From Echinometra lucunter (taxonomy: Eukaryota > Echinodermata > Echinoidea > Camarodonta > Echinometridae), in contig CM057158.1 of NCBI GenBank assembly GCA_029962745.1, positions 15,305,173 through 15,369,172 on the forward strand: a stretch of DNA of 64,000 bases, given 5' to 3'. The notes under the pieces were generated by a model. That model had not been told where the DNA came from, did not search any database, and saw only the letters and a list, made by a program, of their open reading frames with translations. Made by a program: the position numbers and the translations under genes. Shown one piece after another: positions 1 through 12,300 of this stretch (positions are counted from its first letter, which is position 1; the number at the start of each line of letters is the position of its first letter).

Positions 1-2
1 AA

Positions 3-3000
3 CAAGCAGCCTTTACAGGAGCAGGTGTAAAACTTACCAAAACAGCGAGGAGACAGCCTAATCTTGAAGAGGTAGTCACTAAAGGACTGTCATCAAGGCT
101 CAAAGAAGAAAAGAAAAGTCGGAAAATTCTAGCATCGACGCTTCACCTCATGAAAAAATACCGTCTGCAAAGACAGGCCTGTAAGCGGTTTGGTGTAAAC
201 AAGAAATTGATAAACAAGAAATTGTCAAAGCAAGGAAGGCCAAAGGTCAACTTGGAAACCGTAAAGCAGGTTCATGAGTTTTATGAAGTTAACTCGTCAG
301 AAATGCCAGACAAGCGACTTGTAAGCAAAAAAACCAGAAAGCCTAGACGCATTATTGATACCTCCATTGCCATTTTACATGAACAATACAACAAGACCTA
401 TCCAGATCAACAAGTGTGCTCTTCCAGTTTCTATGCACTCAGACCTAAACATGTAAGCACCAAGAGACAGGCAAAATATCATGGCTGTCTTTGCGAATAC
501 TGCGAAAATCTGCAACTAAAATTGGAGGTACTAGCCAACGTGAAATTGAGAACAGTGTATGACGTTGCTAATGCAACTCTCTGTCCAAAGCCAAGTGCAT
601 CAGCATTTCATAGGCCAACCTGTTTGGAAAGAAAGTGTGGCAACTGTGGTATCCACAAACTGGACGATATATTTCATGACAAAGAGCCACATGAGGAAGT
701 TGAATGGAAAGTTTGGAAAATGGTCAACCATACCTGTCACACCAAATCAAACAAGACAAAAGAAGTGAAGAAGCGTTCGCTTGTCACCGAGAAGGGCACT
801 GTAGCTGATCTCATAAAGCAGCTTAAGGATGAAGCCAATGACATTGCTGTACATCTGTTCAATAAAGACTGGCAGCAACAGCAGTTCTCAAAACTGAAGA
901 CAAACCTACCAGAAGGAGCAGTGCTGAGCATTGTAGATTTCTCAGAAAATTACAAATGCGGTTTCCAGAGAGAAGTGCAAACTGCATACTATGCCCAAAA
1001 TTCAGCTACTTTGCACCCAATGGTGAACTACTACAGGTGCGAGACTTGCCGTGAAGTTGTGCAAGAATCTTGCATTGTAATCAGTGATGACCTTCGGCAT
1101 GATTATCATTTAGTGCATGCCATGCAAGCAAAAGTCTGTAAACACCTAGCAGAAAAGAGAGGGCTGAATATCAAAGTTATGTACAGATACTCCGATGGTT
1201 GTGCTAGCCAATACAAATCGAAAGGACCTTTCTCAGATGTGAGTTACTTCACAGAAGATTTTGGCTTCCCAGTCATCCACAACTACTTCGGCAGCAGACA
1301 TGGTAAGGGCCCGAGCGATGGAGAGGGTGCGGTCGTGAAATCTCAAGCGTCAACAGCAGTTCTAACTCGCAAGGTAGTAATCAGTGATGCAAAAGCGCTG
1401 TATGAGTTTTCCAAGAAGCATCTAGACAAGCAAAGCGAAGGCGGCCAATGTTGCAAGAAATTTCTGCGCACATCATTCTTTGTTTCACATGCAGAGGTTA
1501 ATAGAGACAGGGAAAACAGATCTACAAAGTTGGTGAAAGGTTCAAGAAAGCTACACTGTGTTAAGACCGTGGAGAGTGGAGTAATTTCAACTCGAAATTT
1601 AACTTGTGTGTGTGACACCTGTCTACTTGGCCATGGAAACTGCAGAAACAATACCTATGTCGAGAACTGGAAGAAGGTGGACCTGAGAGCTGCAAATAAG
1701 CGAGGTAGGGGCCAGGGCCAGTATTCTGAAACTTTAAAAAAATATATACATCTACATCACTAAAAATGTTATTAGCAGATGAGATTGTCATGTTTTCCTA
1801 GGTTGCATAATGAATCCCAGTATACAGTATCTACAATTGTTTTATCTATATGTCACATTTTTTTTTGTAAGTTTCAGCATATGGGCCTAGAATGTTTCAT
1901 GAAGATATTTGCATGATGATTACTTAAATCACCCTGACCATGGTCTCATTTGAGGCTAGAAATTACTGCAGTTTGATTCAGATTTGACTCTTGCAGAGAT
2001 TAAATCATGTCAATCCCATCTATACATTTAGGGAACAGATTCTCAAAGAGATCCTGTCACCTGAAAATTCCATTTGGGAGTTTAAAGAACACCTACAGCT
2101 ATCTCATATTTTATAAGCAACATGTCATTCACTACAAACCCATGTAATGTCATCCCTCACAGGTATGAGACTGAGAGCAAATACCACTGCAGCCCCAGCT
2201 GACCCAACCAGTGACGTTCTCACAGCTGTTGTCCCAGATGATGTCACAGAAACACTAGAACCCCCCACAGCTGTTGTCTTACATGGTGCCGGTACGCCTG
2301 CCACAGCACATAGAGATGATCCCCCTGATACTATGAACATGACAGAACCACAGAGCTCTGATGATAGTGAGAGGTAAAACATCTATCATGTTGGGAAATA
2401 TTTGGCCTGAAGGCGTATGAAAGTATCTATGTTTATCACAACAGGTAAAAACAAGAAATGGATATTTGTTGAATGTGCTGTACAATAATATTCATCTTGA
2501 AATTTAAAGCTCTTCATCAACACTAACATTTATTGATCTTAATATTTCAGAAATGTCCCATTTAAAATATTTATTTCATGTCTTCTATCATAAGATCTAA
2601 GTAAATTCATTTGCAATATTAATCTTGGGATATTTTCTTTTTTTTTTCTTTATGCATTACAGGTACAAAGTTAATACCTATGTTGCAGTGCGTTTTGAAG
2701 TATGTGGCAACAAGACGGATAGTACCAAAGGATTGGTTTACATGGCATTGGTAAGTTTGCTGGCTTGGTTTGTGGGTATTCTCTTACTCTTCTCTGATTG
2801 TAATTTTAAACATTCGGTATTTCAAGAAAAACAAGTCAGAGCATTGAGGAAAGTAAACTGATACTTGCTGTACCAAGCTGTACACATATGCATTGTACTT
2901 GTGTTTCACATCATGTGGATAAACTATGTACCTTTGCAGTAGATTTACCCGTTATCTGAGACATCACCAAGTGGTACAGTGGAACCTCATTATGAAGAGG

Positions 3001-3428
3001 TCGGATATAACAAATCCCTCTTATAACAAGGTAATTTTGTTGGTCCCAGCTCTTCTTTGTTTTTTGCTTTTTACCCTGATGTAATGAGAAACCTATATAA
3101 CAAGGTAATTTTCATGGTCCAAGGACCTCGTTGCAAAGAGGTTCCTCTGTATTGCATTTCTTACCTGTATAATTTACATTGTACTTGATTTTGTGATTGA
3201 TTTTTACAGATAACTGCTGTTAGAGGTGATGTCGTACAAGTCAAATTCCTGAAACGTACAACCGACGGTTTATACAGCTTCTCGCCGGAGCCAGAGGCTG
3301 CTCATCCGAAGTCAGACATAGTGGGAAAGCTGCCAGTACCAGTTATGCATCCTGTTGGCAGAAAATTTTTGTATGAATTTGATCAAACAGTGCTGTCAAC
3401 CTTATCAGGAAAATATGGACTGGAGTAA
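3..3428 (+). CDS. Uncharacterised transposase-like Cys-rich protein, four exons, 5' partial
   Basis: Exons are <3-1704, 2163-2373, 2663-2750 and 3210-3428. All three introns are GT-AG and the reading frame is kept across each junction; the last exon ends in TAA. The frame is open to the left edge, so the true start may lie outside; the first in-frame Met is at 150. Numbering from that Met, a basic N-terminal region precedes a Cys cluster (C113, C115, C118, then CLERKCGNCG). A core follows with three spaced acidic positions: D263 in DFSENY, D349 in SDGCASQYKS, and D390 or E392 in HGKGPSDGEGAVVK. A late CVCDTC motif follows. Exons 3-4 encode a compact beta-rich domain (GDVVQVKFLK...). I recognise the layout as one common in uncharacterised proteins of aquatic animals. 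A DDE-type transposase origin is inference. Reading straight past 1704 ends at an intronic stop at 1761, so the spliced model is preferred. Confidence 0.8.
2976..3150. repeat. Small foldback element in the last intron of the first gene
   Basis: The ends are imperfect inverted copies (acagtggaacctc... against ...gaggttcctctgt). Two internal copies of ataacaaggtaatttt lie between them. It is a MITE-like intronic insertion with no coding content. Confidence 0.55.
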
Positions 3429-3637
3429 ATTGGACAAGTGGTGCACTGTACTATACTGAAAAGAACAAATTCTTCCAACATTTTATTTCTTGCATTTGCA
3501 GGCTGCTAGACCATCTGCCATAACACGCTCATATCGAGCAAGCATACACTGCACAGAATTTTTATTTCCAGGAGCAGTGACTGTTGATACTTTTTGCTTA
3601 CATACTGGACTGTAGGTAGAATGGTTGCAACCTCAGC

Positions 3638-3643
3638 AATAAA
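3638..3643 (+). terminator. Poly(A) signal AATAAA
   Basis: A canonical AATAAA lies 210 bases after the stop codon of the transposase-like gene. It is the first such hexamer downstream on the + strand, so it is the likely 3' processing signal. Confidence 0.5.
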
Positions 3644-3739
3644 CGTGTAGGCCTCAGGTTTCAATTGGTGTGGCGTCAGAGTTTGTCATCTCATTCATTT
3701 TGCAAAAGCAACAGCAATAGGGACCTGAAAATGACATGT

Positions 3740-3974
3740 TAAGGCCGGGCCACACTAAGCGGTTTCATGCGACGCAATGCAACTGGACGTTTCCATGCCA
3801 TTGTTTCAGTGTGACATGGCAGTTTTCCCTCGTTGCAATGCAGTTTTGTCGCGTTGGACCTCGGTGCAGACGATAGAACATGTTCTCTCGCAGTTGTCTG
3901 CCGTTGCGTCAGACAGGCAAACCGTCTAGCTGCGTTGGGTCACGTCGCGGCAGCTCAGTGTGGCCTGGCCATTA
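3740..3974. repeat. GC-richer foldback MITE (TIR taa.ggcc.ggccacact)
   Basis: The left end ttaaggccgggccacact pairs with the right end agtgtggcctggccatta. The interior is rich in GCAACG/CGTTGC-like words and much richer in GC than its surroundings. It has no coding potential. A non-autonomous DNA transposon is the simplest reading. Confidence 0.65.
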
Positions 3975-4050
3975 CAAGGTCCCCCTCCCCTTGCTTTTAC
4001 AAGTTATGTTAACAAGGTTCCACTGCATAAGTGTCTCATAATTGTGAATC

Positions 4051-4104
4051 AAAGGTACTGGGTAAGAGTTTAGGAGGGTAGAATCACTCTTACCCAGTAC
4101 CTTT
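4051..4104. repeat. Perfect 19-bp hairpin
   Basis: Arm 4051-4069 (aaaggtactgggtaagagt) is the exact reverse complement of 4086-4104, with a 16-base loop. It may be a minimal foldback element or a transcribed stem-loop. Confidence 0.7.
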
Positions 4105-5057
4105 AAATTGTGGCAAGAACAGTTGCCCCACGACCAGCACTTTGCCTTGAACTAATAATAAATTTGTTTAAATGTATAATTTGCCAGATTTTGAAGTTAC
4201 TTCCTGGGTTGGTTCAATTACATTTTTAGTTACTTCCAATTATTTTTGGATTTTCCTGAATTAAATATTTTCCCTTTCATTTGCACACAATTACAGTAAT
4301 TGCAATCGAATTTGAAAAAGTAATTAATCACATGAAAAATGAAATTGAACCCAACCCTGACTGTTTCTCTTTGAGAAATGTTACAAGTTCAATTTTCTTA
4401 TCAGAAAGAATCTACCTCATTTCTAAAGTGCCCTACTAATGTTGTGGAGATAGGCATCGTGCTCGTTTCGATCCCTTCCTTGATTAGTATGAGGCAGTTT
4501 ACATCCAGGATCTTCCGTGAAAGTTCACTAAATGGTCTGTAAACATTCACAGAACAGCATGCGTGCTGTCGTCAGGTGGGAAATGTAAACCTTCAGCCTC
4601 AACACAACTTGTAAAACAACTTGTTAGTGAGAAACTATAAGGAATAACAACTTTTTCGTAAGAAGCTATAAATTAGAATTCAAACAAAATCATACTGAAA
4701 AGGTACGTAAATTCAATTGAACAAATGTGGAAACAGCACATGCATAGTTTGTGTTGAATTCTATGGAGTACTGCAGGCTGAGCAAAATAAAACAATATGT
4801 GATGCTTGGAGGCCTCCTTTCGTCTTTGGTAGACACTTCATAGGTTCCTGGTAAGAATGAGTAATGTGGAACATTTGGTGTTAAGGCAATTTTTATGTAG
4901 TTTGTACATTGTTGGTAAATTTAAGAGTTCATTAAAGGGAGTGCATGGGGAGCTGGAAGTGAGAGTATGCCCATGTCGTAGCTGCCATCTTGTGCACCTG
5001 GCGAGTTTAGTCTCCTTTTTGCCCCAACCCCATGGAATGACCCAGATCTTAGATTTT
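4105..5057. other. No recognisable feature
   Basis: AT-rich sequence between the first gene and the first visible GPATCH1 exon. No conserved coding block, RNA gene or clear repeat was found. The GPATCH1 G-patch exon was looked for here and not found. Confidence 0.5.
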
Positions 5058-5190
5058 TGAGATTTTTAAGAATTTGAATTTAAGAATGGACAATATTGAG
5101 ATTTTTTCAGAATTTAAATTTAAGAATTGACAATATTGAGATTTTTCAGAATTTGAATTTAAGAATTTGACAATTTTGAGAATTTGAAGA
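5058..5190. repeat. Minisatellite, about 50 bp x 3
   Basis: Three diverged tandem units built around gaatttaagaatt.gacaatattgagattttt follow one another. The array is very AT-rich and non-coding. Confidence 0.65.
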
Positions 5191-5237
5191 TTTAAATATT
5201 TGGTGTCCTCCCAGAAGTTTGGAACCTCATTGTAGGT

Positions 5238-5637
5238 GACTTTGAGAGTGTTTCTATTGTTGAAAGTGTATCTCAATGAGTAGAATGTAAGTTTAAACTA
5301 AACATGATACTTATCACTCACTTGTAATCACCATTTTGGGCTTGTGGTCACTATGTAAGGGGGACACCATTTTTGGTGTCCCCCTTACGCGTGAAATTAG
5401 AATTACATCTTCGGGCAATAAAAATCAGGACTTTTATCTGACTTTGAGTAAGGAAGAGTGTTTCTATTGTTGAAAGTGTATCTCAATGAGTAGAGTGTAA
5501 GTTTAAACTAAACATGAATGATACTTATTACTCACTTGTAATCACCATTTCGGGCTTGTGGTCACTATGTAAGGGGGACACCATTTTTTGGTGTCCCCCT
5601 TACGCGTGAAATTAGAATGACATTTTCGGGCAATAAA
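5238..5637. repeat. Direct duplication carrying a strong hairpin
   Basis: Two direct copies (about 5238-5422 and 5439-5637) are nearly identical over 180 bp. Each contains a perfect stem-loop, gtaagggggacacca paired with tggtgtcccccttac (5355-5388 and 5569-5603), followed by acgcgtgaaattagaat. A third half-copy of the stem with cacgtgaaat lies near 5949-5982. Whether this is a foldback element duplicated with its flank or a tandem repeat cannot be settled by eye. Confidence 0.75.
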
Positions 5638-6186
5638 CATTTGTTGTGTATTTTTGCATGCAATTGTTTAAGAAGAAGATTCAGTGCTTCATATATTGTG
5701 TTTGAGATTAAATTATTCTTAAGAGTGGCAAGAATTGTTATGTCCACAGAGTTTCTTCTACCATATGTCTCAAAATTTCAAATTTTACAGTATAATGGGT
5801 AAGCTGTTGAGATTTTTTATTTTTTTTGTATTGAAATGATCCAAACAAAAAGTTGTTCAATGTGAAATGGCATCAAAAACAGACATGAAAACAGAAAAAA
5901 AAATTAGAAATGTATACCTCTTGAAACCAGTCTGACACATAAACACCTTGGGTTTGGTGTCCCCCTTACACGTGAAATCTGTTAGGAGCGTGCATGTTTT
6001 GGACCAGCCCCACTTTGATGAATTGTACAAAATGGTGAGAATTTTGTTATTTTCCAAAAATTAAGCTATATAGGAAATAAAAAATAATATTTTGATGAAT
6101 TAATAAATGAATCTAGAATTTGACCCCTATGTCACACATTGAGGTCCTATTTTATGGAAATAGCCATTTCTATCTGGCTGTGACAG

Positions 6187-6337
6187 GCTTTTGGCATAGG
6201 AGCGTTTGAGGACGAGGAAGAGAGTGATGTCTACTCTATGGACCGTATGTCAAACTATGACCGTGTCTTGGGAGGAGAGGAGGAAACACATGAGAAAAGA
6301 ATGTATGGATGGACAGGACCTCCCTCTAAACACTCCA
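6187..6337 (+). CDS. GPATCH1: GPATCH1 exon A (AFGIGAFEDEEE block)
   Basis: The acceptor is tgacag|gct and the donor is tcca|gtaagt. It starts in phase 0 and ends with one base carried over. It encodes an acidic stretch and the YGWTGPPSKHS motif. This is the first GPATCH1 exon visible in the window. Confidence 0.9.
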
Positions 6338-9300
6338 GTAAGTCTAAGATCTTTTGGTTATGAAATTATTAGGGAATAACATCATTAATTCATGAGTCTT
6401 ATCTCTAACAGTTTATTTTTGCCTAGTGAAGGTATATTTTGAACATCTCTAGTTTTTGTATTTGATTTCTGGGAAAGGCTACATTGTTCAACCCTTTGCA
6501 TCACTTTTTGAACTATTACTTTTTTAGATGCACTAGGGGTACATTCATGCTATTGTGCTGCCAGGTCACATGGTAAGGTTAAAGGTCATTTGAGGTTAAA
6601 CATTACAGTTTACCTGTAAGACTTTCTTGTGACATCAAACTTGGTTAGGGATGTACTTGTTCGTGTTATTTAGTCACGGGTGGGCGAGAGACAATCTTGC
6701 TATTGGCTTGTATTAACTTCATTATATAAATTTCTGCACGTTTTGTCGTCATATTGTGCAAATGTATATTATTTGATGGTTTCAATACTACAAAATTTGG
6801 TGAACAAATATTTCAGACTTATTTGTATGCAGATTCAAAGGAACATGCAATTGATTAAAAATATTATCAGTTTTGTGTTGGAATAGATGAAACAAGGAGA
6901 ATACATTTTAATTTTGAACCCTGCTGTTAATTGTTTGTAATGCATTTGTGACCAGACACCACAAAACGACCAAAAAGTCACACTGTGTGATTTTCAGTTA
7001 GAGCTCAATAGAGGTGTTTTTGGTTTGCATGGTTATATTTTAGTTTTGGGTATTTCCTGTATTAGGGTACATACTTTTTCAAAAATATGATTTAAAAAAT
7101 TTGAAGGCACCAAACATTCTAAAAGTGGTACTTTTGACAGTTTTTAATAGACCTAAGTTTTGATTTTGTTCTATTGGTTTTCCTTTTTATGACCCTGAAT
7201 ACTCGTTTCATTCTGATCTCCCATAACTTTAAAACAGTGTATTTTCTTGTACTCAAACTTGTCCACTGCGATAAGCAGGATGTGCTTAATTAGTATGCCA
7301 AGTTTTAGGACAGTCTGGTAATCCATTCATAGAAATTTGTATTGAATTCCACTCCTCCTTTTGTCATGTTTGCACGATACCTCACAAATCATAGCATTTC
7401 AATAGACTGCAAACTGAAAACCCTCATTTCTCAAAACTAACGTCCTGTGGGACTGAGCATTCTACTCTTGGTACAGTGGGTTAGGAACATCCAGGGCTGA
7501 TGAGTTACATATCATTTTGAAGTTGAGAATCTACTATTTCACTTTCTGGCAACTTTTTGGTGGTTTTGTGGTGCCTGCTCACATATGGTTCTTTACTACA
7601 TAGGTGATGGTGATATTCTAGATGGATTCAAAGCAGCTTCTCAGAAGAAGATTTCAACAAAGGTATAGTATACTTCCCAGAACTATTTGCTTTTATTATG
7701 TCTTCATTAGATTTGTAGTGCAATTCAAATTCAGTAGGATAGTGATGCTGAGGTATTATAACAGCTGAAGCTTTGTGAACATCAGCAATTCTCACGTTAC
7801 AAAATGCATGCACCACCAACATCCGTACCATGAGAAGCCTATTTTCCCATTAACGGATCGCAACTACTTCCAACATAGCAGATGCTGTGAGTGAAAGTTG
7901 ACCTATTGAAGCAATATTTAACTGACCAAGGGATCTCAAGTGCAGGGAAGAAGGATGATTTAGTATAACTAGAGTGAGAGCCCAGGGAAAATATGAAGTG
8001 TTAGAAGTCTGTGATCACTTAGAATAGGAGCGGAAAAGGCGACTAGTGCAAGTGTTGATGGTACTGTTGTCGATCCATCTCCCACAATTAACACGCTAAA
8101 GTGACTGTTGCAACTGAACCCAATGAGGGCACAAGGATGTGAAATGTGAGAATTCCTGTGAGAATCATCTTTTGAGTTTGTGTAAGATAATCCAAGTAAC
8201 AATGCAAAACAGAAAGAAGAGTACACCTGTCCAAAATATATTTACATATTTTGGTATCATTTTGTGAACAGCTGCTTAAAAAAAAAGTTGAGATTTACAA
8301 TAGGGTAAATATGGTAAGGCTAAGAGTGAATGCATGAGGATTGCATAAACCTTTGTGTTTCTTTCCAAATGGCTGTAGATTCACTGGTTCTTTCTAAAGC
8401 AAAGTTACAATGTTTCATGTTGCAACACAGGTACAAATACACGCAGACTGATCGCGAATGAAACCATTGAAAATCATTTTACAATTTATTGTGTTCCTTT
8501 GTGGGTTATGTATTGTAGTTTTTGAACTGGCAAGTTGTTTTAAAGTTTTACTTGTTGCAAATATTTTAGCCCCCTAAATCACCTAGGGTCTTCTGACCCT
8601 TTCATCACTTCTGAACCTGTTACCCTAAATATTTTTTGCCACTGGAAGCCAGATCGAGCTTCATCAGTCCGGTTTGATTCAGTATTAATTAGATCCATGA
8701 TTTCTTGCAAACAGGTATTTCAGCCCCCTAGCTTGCCCCGGGACTTCCGACCCTTCCATCACTTTGAAGGCTTGACTGTGAATACATCCAACCAGTCCAC
8801 CAAGCCAGATGCTCAAGCCCACAGTCGGTTCACTCTCAGTGCTGACCAGAGAGCTGCCATGTTGGGAGAGGAACGATTACCAGGTATAAACCCAACTACA
8901 TTTAGCTGCTAGATCTGGGTATTAGCCAGTTAGGAATAAAGTGTTCTATGGCAATCCAACCCTTTAAACAAGTTCACTTTGACAATTACTTATCCCCAGG
9001 ACAAGGACCACTGTCCCGGTAACAATTATCCTCCAAGGAAAATTATCCTTTGGGGGTTTTTCACTTCTTGCAGACAGGTGTTGATTCCATCTAATGGCAT
9101 ACAAATGTATTAAATAATAGTATGAAGCTAATAAAAAGGTATCACAGAACTATAAAGAAGCAAGAATGTAAAAACCCAGTTCAAGAGATAAGTGTACTTC
9201 GATGAAAGTGATAATAGTAAACAAACATTTTTTCAACACTTAACATATTAAATTCAATTCAATTCTACTCAATTCATTTTTGCAAGATAGAATCAAATTT

Positions 9301-12300
9301 CAGGATAACTATACAGTAAAATATGTATACAAGATTTTTGTGGGGCTTTCCATGAAGGTAAAAACAAACCTGTAAATTTGGATTGCCCAATAATATTCAT
9401 TAAATACCCTAACAAGTTTATAGTAAAATATGTGAAGGCATCACTGTAAGATGGAAGATAAATGTACAATTTAAACAACTAATTATCATATTTGTATAAT
9501 GTAAGAATATTCTTGGTTCTTCACTGGGGATATTCCAGGACCTGCATCCATTGAGGAGCTGCTCTCTAGTCAAGATCTGGCCCTACTCAAGGAAGCAAGG
9601 GATAAAGCTTCCACCAGCCAACAGAGCACTTCCAAGCATCAGTCCAGATGGGACAGAGGTGCCCCCAACTGGTCTGCCCCCACCCAAGAGGCTACAGCTC
9701 AAGGGGGAGGGTCCAGTTTTCAACCCTTTGCCAGGGATGCAGAGAAGCAGAGGAGGTATGAGCAGTACCTTCAGAACAGACATGCAGGTGGGTTCAGAAA
9801 GATAGTATTTTGTTTTTAAATTTCTTCCCACCCCATAGGGTGTTTGAGTAATAATACAGCAGAGACTCCAATCCCAAGCCAACCCCAAGCACCTCTTAAG
9901 CAGGAGATTCTCCCGCCAAGACCTAGCAAACAGGAGACTCTGAATCAATGTGCATTTAGCCCACATCACCAGTGCAAAGCATGAAATTCCTTGCATTCGG
10001 AGGCCACTTTTAGGGTTATAGAAGCTCTCAGGTGCTATCTTAGGCTTATTTTTAAACATATGACAATACTATATGAGGTAAAATCTGATGATTCAGATTC
10101 ATTTTTTTTTCAAAAAGGCGGTTGGGCGGGAGAATAAAGGAGAAACACAGCTAGGGCGGGAGAAATTCATACTCAAGCGGGAGAATGGGAGAACGGGAGA
10201 TTTTGTGAAAATGGACTCAAAGTGGGAGATCTCCCACCGAAAACGGAAGAGTTGGAGTCTCTGGTACAATATACATTTGCATTCATAATGTGCAAAAAAT
10301 AACTAGTGAGTGTATAAAAACAACTAGTGAGTGTATAAAAACAAAACGAACAATGACTGATCACAACATTGTGATAAAGTAACATATGTATGCCACTGAC
10401 AGTACAAAAACATAATTACAATATTGGGAGAGAACCAGAACTGAAGATGCATAACTGTATAATAAAACATTGCCAAATAAAACATCTATTTGACATTAGT
10501 CGAAAAGATTTAAGGTGTAACATGAGGTTGGGTTTCTTTGTTTGTTTGTGGGGTTTTTTTGGTGCTGCTGTTAATGCTCCTTTAAAGTTTGGGGAAATGA
10601 ACTTAGCACCCTTTTTCCTGCTCCTGCTGTGCCTCTAGCCTTTGAATTCTGTAGGGAATTGAACCTAGGACCCTATCATGCTGCTACTGCTTCTTTGAAA
10701 TTTTGTTGGTAATTGAACCTAGGCCCCGGACTGTTTGTCTCTTTCATTTCTCATAATTCTTTCCTTCGTGTACATCATGTTGTAGGGTCAGAAACGGTAG
10801 CGGGAGACTCCCGGACAGAGTGGGAGAAACAGCAGGAGCAGGAGGAGTTCTCTAGGGCCGCATCCCTCTACCACAAGCCCATGTCAGGCCTCATGGCATC
10901 TAGGTTTGTCCGAGCTAAGCACACAGATGAGGATGACACGGTGGAGGTTCCCGCAGAGACAGGGGTAAGAAAGGTGCTCCAAACACATGTTCTGGGATTT
11001 ATTTTTTCAAAGATATTGGGTTGGGATTATGTTTGCTATTGGGTTTAGGGTTACATTAGGGATTTGTCCAGGGTTAAAGTGATTACACAATGGTAAATTT
11101 TTTTTGATATATGATCGAGAATAGAATTCTAAGAAGAATAACATTAAAAATCTGATGATTTTCAATCGAAATCAATGCATTTTGGCTAATTATCTCATGA
11201 AAAGTCAAGAATTGACCAAAACATTTGAGTATGAGGTATGACTAAAAGTGGGTACCCAACTTCGCGCATTGCAGTTGTGCTGCGCGCTAGACTGTACAAT
11301 ATGTATGATACCTTGCATGCATTTTGCTAGAATTGTGTGACAAGGTACCCACTTTGACGTCATTTTGATGTCAAAGTGGGTACCCAATTGAAACTGGGTC
11401 ACAGCTAAGGGGTCAAAAATATCCTGATTTCTTACCACATTTTGAGTTTCCTTGGCAACATGACTTTTTAAAAAAACTCTTTAGGCAGATGATTTTCTGC
11501 TTATAAAATCATGCTCTTTTAAATGAACTAACATTGTTTCAGCATTGGGTATCCCCTTTAAGGTTGAAAATTCACTCTGGTCGAGATATAAAATGTAGTG
11601 CATTTGTCACCATAGCATATTAGATAACACTAAGATTTTTTATGCCTTGTGAATTATCCACTGGGGAAGGACTCTCTCACATAACAAAACTGATATTGTA
11701 ATTAAGGATTTGGTCTCACACTGCATAGAATAAAAAGGTACAGTATTAGAATCAAGCGTTTGATCTGTTTGATAGTGCTGAATTATAGATTTATCTATGT
11801 TCATTACACGAGTGATCAAATGACAGTAACTCATCAATCTAATGAAACACTTCAAATTTGAAAATATTTACCATACTGCAATTATTGAAAATTAAAACTA
11901 GAAGTTTTTTTTTCCATCCATTTTCTCTCTTTTTCTTTCAGTATCATCCTTTTTCATTCAATTTTGTCCAGAAGGTTTGGGATGTGGCATATCTCATGGC
12001 CAATTTCATCTTTTGTCATTCATTTTGAAGTTTATTTAATCAGTTTCATAATTTCGCATCAAATTTTGTCATGGTCAAATCAATCAAAGCAGGATTTTAA
12101 CTAGTTCCCATGTCATTGATCCTTGTATAAAAGGATCAGCATATGGTATGGAAAAATTCATGTCCATATTCAGTATAAACATAAAAAATCTTGTTTGTAC
12201 TGCAGAACAAGTATCCCTGGAGTAATTAATATTTAGGTATTCAAGGTAATTTTACTTTTCATGAATATTCAAAAGCTCAATAGTTCTGTAATAGATGTAT

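Noticed and set aside
2125..2382. Minus-strand Val/Ser-rich frame
   Set aside because: It is the antisense of exon 2 of the first gene.
4857..5060. Possible extra GPATCH1 exon
   Set aside because: The translation lacks any GPATCH1 block and has no convincing splice sites.
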